Part shown: positions 35,390 to 46,205 of the stretch, one piece after another
Layout: each line of letters opens with the position of its first letter
Position numbering within the stretch: the first letter of the stretch is position 1
DNA from: Canna indica
Taxonomy: Eukaryota > Streptophyta > Magnoliopsida > Zingiberales > Cannaceae
DNA length: 64,000 nucleotides
NCBI GenBank assembly: GCA_034359265.1
Contig: CP136890.1
Location: 80,563,501 to 80,627,500 of the forward strand
Reading direction: 5' to 3'
The notes under the pieces: generated by a model
What the model was told of the DNA's origin: nothing
The model's database searches: none
The model's input: the letters and a program-made list of their open reading frames with translations, nothing else
Position numbers and translations under genes: made by a program

Positions 35390-36030
35390 CCTTGCGAGCC
35401 TACCAATCCTGGTCAATCAATAGCAAGGGGAAGAACGGTTTCTCTACCTTATGGTCATAGAAAACACACTTAGTTTAGTATTAGTCCGAGAGGAAGGAAA
35501 GGATCAAAAACTCATTTACTTTGTCCACAAAATACTGCACAAGCCACAGGCCAGATACCAGAGGCTGGGAAAACCTTGCTCTCGCCCTTTTCATCTCGGT
35601 GACGAAGTTGATGAGACCCTATTTTCAGAGCCACCACATCGTAGTACAAACCGAGCAACCCATCAAACAAGTCTTGGCAAAATCCGAGCTCGCTGGGAGA
35701 ATGATAGCATTGTTAGTGGAGCTTTCCGAATTTAGCATAGAATAATACCAGCCTCGAGTGGGGGCACGAAGAGTGTCCATGAAAGGAGACTCTCGGCTGA
35801 TCTGGTCATAGGACAAGTAAATGACAGCTTCCAGGCGAATGACCCCTCCTTGGAAAGGTACATCTCTTTAGTACGTAAACTAATGACTAACTTTGATAAT
35901 TGTGTTGTGCATCATATACCTCGGGAGGATAACACCCGAGCCGACCTGTTATCCAAACTCGCTAGCACCAAGAAGCCGCAAAACAATAGGTTAGTCATCC
36001 ACCTAGCCCTCGCCTAGCCGAGCATCCATC
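35390..36030 (+). pseudogene. RNase H fragments (Tat-like element)
   Basis: Frame-shifted pieces include a first RNase H-like start (YLMVIENTLSLVLVREE) and a later HHIPREDNTRADLLSKLAST segment near 35910-35970, the usual end of the extra RNase H domain in this lineage. A 27-bp tandem duplication (about 36078-36131) follows. Recognisable integrase should come next and is absent. Confidence 0.7.
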
Positions 36031-36289
36031 AGACTGAGGTCCAAGTAGTTAAAATCCAAACGGTCGAACATGATCGCCGCCTCCTCCTGGATAGGCACCA
36101 GCTCCGCCTCCTCCTAGATAGGCACTAGCTTCTTCTCAACGAGTCACGCCATCCTAGCCAGATGGATCCTGTGGACTTCCAAATACCTTAGCATCCTTGA
36201 AAGTCCAACCCTCTCCAGCAGACTAACATCCTCGTCAGATAGGAGATGCTCGTCGCAAAATATGGTGGAATGGAAGTCCTCTGACCATC

Positions 36290-37714
36290 AGGAGTTCGGC
36301 CTAGCCGAGTTGTAATACTCGTGCAATTTTAGCTGGGCTTGTTTGGGGTCATCCATCTCCGAGTGCTTAGGGGCGCGGGAATGGATCCCCACCTCCGCAG
36401 CCTTTCTTGGGGATGGGGGTTCCACTTCCACGATGGTCGGAGCCTTGTCCCTCTCTTTCCTTTTCTTGGAGGGAGCCGGGGAGGAGGACGACGGAGGCCC
36501 CCTGGGCTTCAAGGAGCCCTTCGTCTCCGAGGACGAAAGCCTTGACTCATTTATCCTTATCGATTTCAGGGGAGGAGTGTCATCGGTAGCCACCGCCTTC
36601 CCCTTTAGCTATTTCAGCTTCACTTAAAGGGCAGCTGGGTTCATCTTGGGGGCCATGGAATCTACACAAATGCATCAAAGAGCTTGGTCAGAAGACTAAA
36701 ACAAAATCAAATAGCATAGAATCCCCTGAACTAGCCAGCAAGTCACTCTCTCGGGACCGAACTCGAAAGAATTTATTCTTGAAGTCCTTGTAAGAGCTTT
36801 TAAATAGCCTGAGTAGTTTCTTTCCTGTGGTGGTGCTCAAGGAAATCCACCTCCCCTTTAGTGGTCCCTTCACCTAGAAGAAGGTGAAAAAGACACTAAG
36901 GCTGGGCTCGATGCTAAGATACTCCATCACAATTTTGAAGCTGCGGATGAACGCCTAGCTGTTCAGGTGGAGCTGTGTGGGGGTGATGTTCACTTGAATC
37001 AGAATGCCACATTCGAAGTCGGTAAAGGGGAGCCTAACAATAGGATCCTCGAAGAACACTCGGTACACAAAGATGAACTCAGGGTTCTCCTTGGCGTGGA
37101 AGACCCTATCCTTGGCAGAGCAAGGCATGCACTCAAAGGCCTCCTCGTTGCGTAGAGGTGGCAATGCGTCGTGCATGGGCCGGCTCCGGGTGCGGGCCCG
37201 ATTAGGCGTGTTTCCAATCGGGTTGTGCTTGGCATGACCCAAGTGAAATCCGAGCCGTGCCAGGCATGGCATGGGTTACCAGAGGGGCGACCCCGCTCGA
37301 CACAAGGCCTACCCCTTTGGGCCAGCCGAGCTCGGGCTAGGCTCGGGTCAGCCCAGTGCCAGGCTAGGCGTAGGCGCAAACGAGACTGGTATGGGCCAGG
37401 CTAGCCTACTGGCCAAACCTAGCCTAGGGCCGGGCTAGGCCTGGCCTTGGGTGGCACCATGTCAGGCCTGGTCTGGCGTGTGCCATGCTCGGCATGAACA
37501 CGAGCTGTGCCAAGCATGGCCCACGTGGCCCATTGACACCTCTATCATCACCTAATCGGGATATCATCACATGGTTGCGGAACTCCGTGATACTCCCTCA
37601 GCTACTCATAATCGACCTCTCCCTTTTTATTTCTTCATGGACCCAGTGGTAAGGGTCCACGGCGATCCTCGACCTACTTACACCTAACTTGAGACTCATG
37701 TCCTTCTTTCCCAT
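36290..37714 (-). pseudogene. Antisense 'putative gypsy-type transposon' gene
   Basis: On the minus strand from an ATG at 37714 (MGKKDMSLKLGVSRSRIAVD), interrupted by a MITE (37153-37544), then YRVFFEDPIVRLPFTDFECG, INITPTQLHLNS, KGPLKGRWISLSTTTGKKLL and a Ser/Lys-rich tail (PSKKRKERDKAPTIVEVE). This matches the plant family often called putative gypsy-type transposon domain. It runs opposite to gag-pol and sits between pol and the 3' LTR, a place where Tat-lineage elements carry extra ORFs. Several in-frame stops break it. Function unknown. Confidence 0.75.
37153..37544. mobile_element. GC-rich hAT-like MITE
   Basis: Imperfect 14-bp terminal inverted repeats TAGAGGTGGCAATG and CATTGACACCTCTA enclose about 390 bp rich in GGGCC, GGCTAGGC and CATGGC. 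This type is common in plants. The flanking 8-mers TCGTTGCG and TCATCACC match at only four positions, so the target duplication is not convincing. Confidence 0.6.
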
Positions 37715-38053
37715 AATCTTGAGTGGAACATGAACCCTAAACAAACGAGGGACAAGTCAAAATCAACTATCGACCTAGGGCCAACTACAACGAGACAAAA
37801 GGGTTGAGAAGAAGAGAGTAGAGTTACCAGGAACATGAGAACTTGAGAAGGAAGGGAAAACGGTGGATCAACGGCGCCAGAAGACGATCTTGGATGCGAG
37901 AAACAAGCGACAACAGTTCGAGAACAAGGGAAGCAGAATGCGAGAAGAGTCGAAGCAAGAGGATGATGGGAGTTTTAAAGTTTTACAGACAGTATCCACC
38001 CCATCCAACGGTCGACATTCGCAACCTATTGGCAGAGAAAATCCTGATTGAAC

Positions 38054-38577
38054 TATTAGGGACCCTCAGGGTTGTCAAGTCCTATATGTGTCATGACGAT
38101 CCCTAACGTGTATTGTAAATATCACATCACAAGCATCTATATAAATATGCATTGTAAAAGCGCTCGCGCACCGCCCACTACTCTCGCTCACACCTTGGCA
38201 AATAGTCCTCATTTACTAGTCGTGACACGAACAGTGGGGGTGTGCGGACATAAAAAAATTTTCATGCTCCTCATACTTTTGGGAACCCTGTGGGTGGCAC
38301 TTGGGGGCTAGGCTCCACAAGTATAGTACCCAGGAATCGCCTGGGGACATTGAGTTCATTCGCTCTAGCATTTACTCTTGCATTCACTAGCATTTTCATT
38401 CAATCGGCCATTTGTCCCAAACATTTTTGCATCCAAGCACTGACAGGCTTCTAGCCGAGCGAATTGGGACCCCACGACTTTCGACATTGACAAAGCAAAC
38501 TTGTTTAAGGATGATTCCTTGCACAGGAAGCAAGGGAGCCACACAGACATTTTTTGCCCAAAATAGTTCATCTGTGA
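38054..38577 (+). repeat. 5' LTR of the second Ty3/gypsy element
   Basis: Shares long blocks with 43842-44343 (TGTAAAAGCGCTCGCGCACC, GTGGGGGTGTGCGGACATA, GGCTCCACAAGTATAGTACC). Starts TATTAGGGACCC where the right copy has TGTTAGGGAGCC. Confidence 0.88.
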
Positions 38578-38581
38578 TGGT

Positions 38582-38593
38582 TGGTATTAGAGC
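38582..38593 (+). other. Primer-binding site, initiator Met type
   Basis: TGGTATTAGAGC lies a few bases after the LTR end; it matches the common TGGTATCAGAGC with one change. Confidence 0.78.
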
Positions 38594-39767
38594 GAGGTCA
38601 AGCTCACAAAGCATTGGTGCAAGTGAACGACGCAAACCGTCAACAAACTCATGCCTCCGTGGTTGGAGACAAACAACATTGGGGCACTCGGTAATCTCGC
38701 ATGAGAGATTTTCTTGACCAATCATGGGTCGCAAAATAGTTGGTGAAACGAGTGGCGTCTTCCAAGCGATGACGACCATTCCGGAAGAAACGTTGGGAAG
38801 ACCCAACGCAAGCTCAGCAAGCTAAGCCGGGAGAACAGACTGCCCAACGGTATAGAGAGTTGCAAATATTGTTTGCCGAAGAGAGTTGCAAGCTAAGCGA
38901 TGACTGTCCAACAACATAAAGAGTTGCAAACTTTATATATGTATGTATGTATATATATAGTGACGTAAGTAGAAATTTCAATGAGGGGGGCCCAATTTAG
39001 GATATAAAAATTTAATAAATATTATTTTCACTCTTCATTTTTAAATTTTTTAATTAAAATCACAACTTATAATAGTACAAACTTTTTTTCTATTTTTATA
39101 TTTTAAAAATATTGCTAAAATATTTAAATTAAAAATAATTAAAGCTCTTGTGAAAAAAATTTCATCTAAATTAGCCAAAGCAAACTCTACTATGATGCAA
39201 TCATCGCCTTACTCATCTCGAGTGTCAACTTTATGAAGCTATATGAAGAAAACTAAAAAATTAGTAAGAGATTAACAAAATTTAAAATACATACAGAAAA
39301 ATAATTGCTTCTTATTGCATTAATAGTACTTAATATTATTTTAAAAGTAAAAACCAATGTGACACTGTGAAGATGTATTATATAATTAATATAGATGTAA
39401 TTTAGATTTGGATTCTCAATTAAATAAATTTCACAATCATGGGTGAAATATAACATAATTTTTATTCATTTTCTTGGATGTTTGATGAGAAAATTAATTA
39501 TTCAATCATATATTTAATAACTCATGCGCAAAAGTTCACACAACTTTATAGTATGAGAATGGATAATAGCATAGAAAAAATATTATAAATAAATTAAATG
39601 AAGATGAGAGCTTTAGATGTAAAAAACTAATGGAGAAAATTTTGAGTTTAGCTTATAAACTAATAGAGAAAATTTTGGAGTTAAGTGAGAAATTAATAAA
39701 CCAAATTTTGGAATTTTTTTAATTAAAAAATCAATTTTTAATTAATGAATATAGAATACAAGAGATG

Positions 39768-39832
39768 AGATTCGAACCTAAGATCTACAAGCAAAAAATC
39801 AAAATAACTAACCATTAGGCTATGAATATATT
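39768..39832 (-). ncRNA. tRNA-like Pol III promoter, possible SINE relic
   Basis: On the minus strand TAGCCTAATGGTTAG (A-box-like) is followed after about 35 nt by AGGTTCGAATCT (B-box-like), the spacing of a tRNA or tRNA-derived SINE. No complete cloverleaf or tail could be made out. It lies in degenerate repeat DNA between 38960 and 40008. Confidence 0.45.
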
Positions 39833-39929
39833 AGTAAAAAAGTTGAAATTAATAATAGTAATGCAATTTTACCCTATATTTTTAAACAAATTATCAAATT
39901 ATGTTTAATATTTGATATTTTGAAAAATT

Positions 39930-39972
39930 TGAGGGGGGGCCAATGACCCCCTTGGCCCTAGTGTGGGTCCAC

Positions 39973-40011
<39 letters not shown>

Positions 40012-41334
40012 TAATTACATGATAATCCGAGCTTTAAGGATTTTTCCAATTTTGTCCCAACTTTTCATTTGTATCAATTGTATACTCAAACTTTTATTTT
40101 GTATCAATTCTATCCCGACGTCAATCAATAGTTAACTTTACCGTTAGAGTGCTGACGTGGCGTTGATGACATGTATCAGCAAAAATAAAAAAATTATTAA
40201 TGTCACATCATCAATATGGTTAATTACATGTTATATCCCAAACTTTAGATGTTTTCCCAAAAATATTCCAATTTTTTCTATTTATATCAATTGTATACTC
40301 TAATTTTTATTTTGTATCAATTATATCACGACATCAACCAATAGTTAATGTTATCATTACATCGATAATGTGGTGTTGCTGACGTGTATCGACAAAAAAT
40401 AAAAAATATTAATTCTGCATCATCCATTTTATATTAAAACCAAGTGCTGATGTGGACCATCCACATCAGCACTTAAGAAGTCGAATTATTGTACCCTAAT
40501 AACCTGACACAATCCAATATTCGAGCATTTAAGAAATCTGACTTCTTAACCCTTATTTATATTTTTTGACTTCAAGTAACTCAACACCAGCACTTGATTA
40601 TAATTAACCATTGTTTATAATTAATTACATGGTATATTCATGTAGATTTTTTTTTAAAAAAAATTACATCATCACTTAATTAGTCGGATTTCTTAAGTGC
40701 TGAGATGTCGAGGTTAATTATTAGGGGATAATAACCCAACTTTTTAAGTGCTGATGTGGACTCGTTTATTACTCAACATCAGCACTTGATTATAATATAA
40801 AATTGATAATGTAATATTAATTTTCTTTATTTTTGTTGATATGTGTTAACAACGCCAATCAGCGCTCTAATGACAAAGTTAACTATTAATTGACATCGAG
40901 ATATAATTGATACAAAATAAAAATTAGAGTATACAATTGATATAAATAAAAAAAGTTGGAATATATTTGGGAAAACCTCTAAAGTTTGAGATATATCATG
41001 TAATTAACCATAATGATGATGTGACATTAACAAAAAATTTTATTTTTGCTGATACACGTCATCCACGCCACGTCAGCGCTCTAACGGCAAAGTTAACTAT
41101 TGATTAACGTCGGGATATAATTGATACAAAATAAAAGTTCGAGTATACAATTTGTACAAATAAAAAGTTGGGACAAAATTGGGAAAACCCCTAAAATTTG
41201 GGATATATCATATAATTAACCCCTAAAGTTCGAGTATATATTTTTTAAAAAATTATCAAATTATATTTAATATTTGATATTTTAAAAAAATTCAGGGGGG
41301 GCCAGTGACCCCCTTGGCCCTAGTGTGGGTCCAC

Positions 41335-41340
<6 letters not shown>
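39930..41340. repeat. Direct repeat with G-run motif flanking a hairpin element
   Basis: About 95 bp ending GGGGGGGCCAATGACCCCCT...TGTGGGTCCACCCCTA and an (AT)n run occurs twice, at about 39882-40004 and about 41243-41370. The G-rich end resembles a family of plant DNA transposon ends beginning TAGGGGTGGACCC. The copies bracket the hairpin element at 40008-41223. Confidence 0.7.
40008..41223. mobile_element. Nested fold-back elements with GGGTTAATTACATG ends
   Basis: The outer inverted repeat begins GGGTTAATTACATGATAATC and ends ATATAATTAACCC, with arms of about 200 bp. In its centre lies a second, related fold-back (40218-41009, GGTTAATTACATG...CATGTAATTAACC). Both belong to the same general type as 19501-19993. 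No target duplication visible for either. Confidence 0.7.
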
Positions 41341-41375
<35 letters not shown>

Positions 41376-41796
41376 TCAAGATTTATAATAATATCATAAT
41401 ATTTTTATTGATGTCAAACCGTACCTTTAATTTTTAGTTTTTTCTAAGCACCTTTCAAAATATATGAAATATTCTAGATAATTTCTTGTGTCAATACTTA
41501 TTATTTCTAACCCACTTCCAAAAGCATGGGGCACAATATCGATTGACATCTCTCGAAAAATTTCTAAATTAACATGTCTTAGTAGAAATAGTCATGTACA
41601 ACCACATATAAACAAAAAGATAACTAAAGTTCCACTATTTTCTTCATCAATCATTGTTGTTATCTTCTTCATTGGAAAATATTATTCTCTCCAACTCTGG
41701 TTCATCAAGAGAAAGATTGACAACTTCAAGGATTCTATTATCTTCATCAATCGGTAAAAACTCATCTCCAACAATAATATCCCACATCATTATTTC

Positions 41797-42110
41797 TCAT
41801 TTATTGTATTGGAAAATTTTCCTTGAAATGAGATAAAGATTAGTATGGACAAATACTAAATTCTCTGCACTTTTTGGATTCATCTTGTTCCTTTTAAGGG
41901 AATGGATAAAAGAGCAAGTGCTCCAATTTCTTTCACAACAAGAAGATGAAGATGGTTGCCCAAGTAGCCTAAGAGCAATCTTGTGAAGAATTGGGGAGCA
42001 TGAATACCATGAACTAGCCACCAAGATTTTGCATCAAGCACACCTCTATCATGTAAGGAGTCACAATCATCAAACCCAGCTTTACAATCCAAAAAATTTG
42101 CAAACTCAAG
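41797..42110 (-). pseudogene. hAT transposase C-terminal dimerisation fragment
   Basis: Minus-strand frames give DRGVLDAKSWWLVHG, then after a frameshift LHKIALRLLGQPSSSSCCER, NWSTCSFIHSLKRNKMNP and AENLVFVHTNLYLISR. This is the hAT dimerisation signature (W-x-x-x-G, SS..CERNWS, IHS.KRN). Only the C-terminus remains. A hAT-type terminus reading GAAGCACGGACACTC on the minus strand lies at about 42333-42347, so it may be one element opening there. Confidence 0.82.
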
Positions 42111-42361
42111 GTTCCTTGAAACTCACCGATGATTGTTATATTATTATTTTTTTAAAATATACATGGTTGGTCGTGTCCGGACTTTTGGGCCGTGTCCGAG
42201 CCATGTCCGGGCAAAAAAAAATTGACCGGTCAAGATACTCTTGGACACATGGGACAAATGTGTCGGACGAGTGTCTTCGTGTGTGGGTGTTCGTGGTGTG
42301 TCGAACACGCGGACACGACAGTCCCACTTGAGTGTCCGTGCTTCCTAGGTCACAACAATTC

Positions 42362-43840
42362 AATTCGGGAGTATGTGAATGAGTTCTCGATCATCATGTT
42401 GGACATATCAGACATGGTCGAGACTGATCAATTGTTCACTTTCCTGGAAGGCCTGAACTGAAGCCATGGGCACAGCAGCAACTCTCCGGGAGGAACATTA
42501 AGAATTTGTCAGAAACGAAGATCACTGCAGAACGACTCACCAACTATAGCTCAGAGGAGAATACGGCTAAGGTGACACCCTACAAGGCGATATTTTGGGG
42601 ACCCGACAAATCCAATGGCTATAGCTAGCTCAGAGGTGAATACGACTAAGGTGACACCCTAAAAGCCAAGGAATTTTGGGGATCCGACAACTCTAAGAGC
42701 AAAAGAATCGTAGACGATACAAGATGGAGAAATCACACCCAAAGAGCATACACCCCGAGAGAGCATCCTCAAAAGTAGTACCCTCCGAGAGGGAACCATT
42801 CGAGAGTTTCGCCTACTTGCTTATTGTGTAGAGGGACACACACAGCCCGAGGATGTTCAGACAACAAGCCTTAAGCGCCTTGATAACAGATACCGTGGTG
42901 GAGACAATGTCCAACATCTCTGCAAAGAAAGGGAAGGCAACACCCTCATCGAGTCACAGTGAAGGGTCATTGAGGGACCACTCTAGTGAAGATGATGATA
43001 TTGGGAGAACAAACATGGGAGCAGTACGACTGCTCAATGCACTTAAGACTCAAGTGGGGCAGCGAAACCCCACGACAAAGCGTCCAGAAGTGACACATGA
43101 GCTGATGATCATCGACATTGAGCTCAACAGTAGAACCACCCGAGCGATGGTAGACTCGGGAGCGACACATAACTTTATTGTCATAGAAGAGGCAAAGCAA
43201 CTTGGAATCAGACTAGAGAAATGTTTTTGAGTCAACTCAAAGCAGTGAATTCCGAAACACGAAAAATCAACGGCATCGCAAGAGACGCCCCGCTGAAGAT
43301 TGGAGGATGGAAAGGGCAAATCGCCTGATGGTCATGCCCCTCGATGACTATGAAGTCATTCTAGGGATGGAGTTCCTCAAATCGGCGAAGACGGTACCCC
43401 ATGCCCTTCCTCGATACATTATGTTTGATGGGGGAGAACAACCCCAACATTGTTCCAACTGTGCGTTCAGCACCAAGAAGCCAGAACAAACTCTTTTCCT
43501 CCATACAAGTGAAGAAAGAAGTCTGACAAGGCGAACTCACAATGAAGACTACAGTAAAACTGAAAGACCATCCTAATGGGGCAAAGTGAGAATCCGCAGC
43601 AGTGACCGGGGAACAAGCCCCTTATCGACCGCCTTACAGAAGGACAACGCCAGAGTTGGTGGAACTTCGAAAGCCACTCAAGTAGCTACTCGATGAAGGA
43701 TTGATCCGTAGCTCAAAAGCTCTTGTCGGAGCCCCTATGACGGTCCACAAGATGAAGAAGTGGACCGATAAAGGAAGAATACATCATCAACACCTTCAAG
43801 AACAGGACGACGAGGGTGTCGGCTTCGTAAGTAGGGGAGA
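42362..43840 (+). pseudogene. Gag-protease-RT remnants of the second Ty3/gypsy element
   Basis: Pieces in order: gag (REYVNEFSIIMLDISDMVE), a protease with active site MVDSGATHNFI (about 43147-43180) preceded by MIIDIELNSRTTRA, then DDYEVILGMEFLKSAK, then a short RT start (ALVGAPMTVHKMKKW near 43720-43765). Almost all of RT, RNase H and integrase is gone before the right LTR at 43842, so an internal deletion removed most of pol. Confidence 0.8.
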
Positions 43841-43841
43841 A

Positions 43842-44343
43842 TGTTAGGGAGCCTTGGGGTTGTCAAGTCTTGTATGTGTCATGATGGTCCCTAACGTGCA
43901 TTGTAAATATCGCATCACAAGCATTCATGTAAATATGCATTGTAAAAGCGCTCGCGCACCGCCCACTGCTCTCGCTCATAACTAGGCAAACAGTCCTCGT
44001 TTACTAGCCGTGGCATGACCAGTGGGGGTGTGCGGACATAGGAATTTTGTCATGCTCCTCGTGCTTTTGGGAACCCCATCGGTGGCACTTGGGGGTTAGG
44101 CTCCACAAGTATAGTACCCATGAATCACCTGAGAACACACTAGTTCATTCGCTCTAGCATTTTCTCTTGCATTCACTAGCATTTTCATGCAATCGGCCAT
44201 TTGGCCCAAACATTTTTGCGTCCAAGCACTGAGAGATTTCTAGTCGAGCAAATTAGGAGTCCACGACTTTTGACATTGGCAAAGCAAACTTTCAACATTG
44301 TGAGCCACATGAACATTTTTCGCCCAAAACATCGTACGTGACA
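43842..44343 (+). repeat. 3' LTR of the second Ty3/gypsy element
   Basis: Starts TGTTAGGGAGCC and follows the left LTR closely, with some small gaps near the end (around 44290), to about ACGTGACA. Confidence 0.85.
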
Positions 44344-45588
44344 TAACTCTCTATCAGCAGCAGAAGCTCAAAACGCTTCAAAAGTTGAATGGCCAGTACG
44401 TTATCCACGCAATGATTGCTCCCTGCCACAATTTAATGCTAAGAAAGTAGACACTAACGGTAGACGAACACGTGGAAAGGCATCCATTCTTTCCGCAGCA
44501 ACCTTACTACGCGCAGAAACCGAATCGCTACCCAACGACAAAACCGAGATATGTTGAGCTCACCTACCTCGGCGATTTGACCCAAGTATAGAACTTGGCA
44601 CATGCTCCCATCCCGGTTCGAGGTTAGGAGCTCGACGGAAAAGAAAAAGTCGGCACATGACTAGAGCTCGGCACGAAATCCATAGATCACGACCAAGCTC
44701 GAGGGCTGTAGACCGAACTATATCCCCAAGCCCATCTGGTGAGCCCACGAAGCCTAGCTCGGCCGAGCCACTCAGGAGCCCAGGTTGGCCCAAGTGAGAC
44801 CTGGGGGCTCCGCCCAATCACTATGAGGGCATTTTCATCTTTAACATGTGCTCAATGATTTGAATCCAACTAAAGCATAATTAAGGGGCTAAGCTTCATG
44901 ACTAATTCATTCATGGCATATCTCCACGATAATTAAGGAGAAATCCCCGCCAGATCACTACAAAAAATTCGTTATATATCGACTTCCTAATTTTGACGTC
45001 TAGTAAAGACGTCGAAATGTAAAATTATTTAAAAATTTTAATACAATAAATTTCGACGTCTTTAGTAGACGTCGAAATTTTTTCCACATCTGACAAACAT
45101 TTCGACGCCTGACAATAGGTGTCGAAATATTTCGACGCTTCACAACAGGGGTCGAAATATTTCGACGCCTGAAAACAGCTGACAGGCGTTGAAATATTCG
45201 TTTCGACGTCTGAAAAGACGTCAAAATATTTAACGTTTCGACGTCGGTTCAGCCGTCAAAAAATAATTAATAAAATAATATTTTTAACAAATTTCGACGC
45301 CTAGAGACGTCGAAATTTCGACGTCGCCGTCTCAGCAGACGTCGGCGTATCAGCAGAGACGCGTGGGTAAGCGGGCGAGCGCGCGTGGCATGCGCGCTCG
45401 CCCAGCGGGAGGCGGGAGATTTCCCGCCTCCTGCTTTTTTTTAGAATAAATATTTTTTTTAATATTTAATTATATATATTTTTTTAATATTTAATTATAT
45501 ATTTTTTTCTACTTCTTCTTCTTCACAGCGCGCCTCCGATCGCGATCCCCCGCCTCCGATCGCGATCCCCCGCCTGGCCCCCTCCCCC

Positions 45589-45704
45589 GCCGCCGCCCGA
45601 GCCCACGCCGGAGTCGCCCGCCTCCGATCTGCAGGCCCCCGAAGCCGCCGCCCGAGCCCACGCCGGAGTCGCCCGCCTCCGATCTGCAGGCCCCCGAAGC
45701 CGCC
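45589..45704. repeat. 61-bp tandem duplication in the captured segment
   Basis: A GC-rich block beginning GCCGCCGCCCGAGCCCACG and ending CCCCCGAA occurs twice with a 61-bp period, just before the captured receptor fragment. Confidence 0.85.
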
Positions 45705-45734
45705 GCCTCGTCTCCCGTTGTTGGCCCCTCGTCG

Positions 45735-46205
45735 TCCTCCAAAGAAGACGCCATGCTCCTCTGCGCCAACGACTCCCGCCTCCTCCTCCGCACGCCATCC
45801 GGGGCACGTACCCCATCGCCACCGTCGACTACGCCGACCCCCACCTCGTCGTCACTAACCCGTCCATGTGGAGCTGCCGCTCCTCCGACGTCGACGGCGC
45901 CGTGCCTCCGCGCCGCCCGGCTAACCCCTTCAGCCTCGTCAGTAGCACCCGCTTCTCCCTCTCTTCAACTGCAGCAAGGACGCCGTCATCGTCGAGCCCA
46001 AGCCCGCCTTCTGCTAGCGCTTCCTGGACCGTTGCGACTCCGCCTGCGACAGCGTCGGCTACCTGTGCCGCAACTTGCCGGATTGCCCCGACGTGATGGT
46101 GGACCGGAGGATGAGCTGCTGCTCGTACTGCCCGAAGGCGTCAGAGTCGCTGCGGCTCATACTGTAGCACTGCGAGACGCCCGCGAGCGTGTACTGGAGA
46201 ACGGT
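45735..46205 (+). pseudogene. Captured WAK/LRK10L-type receptor ectodomain fragment
   Basis: Read over frame changes, the segment gives LLCANDSRLLL, IRGTYPIATVDYADPHLVV, NPSMWSCRSS, STRFSLS, FNCSKDAVIVEPKPAFC, RFLDRCDSACDSVGYLC and MSCCSYCPKASESL. This is the Cys-rich extracellular (GUB_WAK-like) region of plant wall-associated or LRK10-like receptor kinases: IRGTYP..., DP..W.C and FNC are hallmarks. At least two frame changes and two stops (TAG after PAFC at about 46014, TAG at about 46162) make it a pseudogene. No kinase or membrane segment was captured. Third codon positions are nearly all G or C, unlike its surroundings. Confidence 0.78.

Larger units (their letters stand above)
38054..44343 (+). 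mobile_element. Second Ty3/gypsy retrotransposon, degenerate
   Basis: Related LTRs (38054 to about 38577 and 43842 to about 44343), a primer-binding site just inside the left LTR, gag and protease remnants and a residue of RT. The interior is interrupted at about 38960-42352 by other elements. I find no clean target duplication; the 3' edges are approximate because the LTRs diverge there. Confidence 0.8.

Noticed and set aside
36339..36627. Three plus-strand ORFs rich in Gly and Ser
   Set aside because: Shadows of the low-complexity tail of the antisense transposon gene.
45509..45844. Minus-strand Gly/Arg-rich ORFs
   Set aside because: Caused by GC-rich repeats in the CACTA element; the plus-strand frames carry the receptor similarity.
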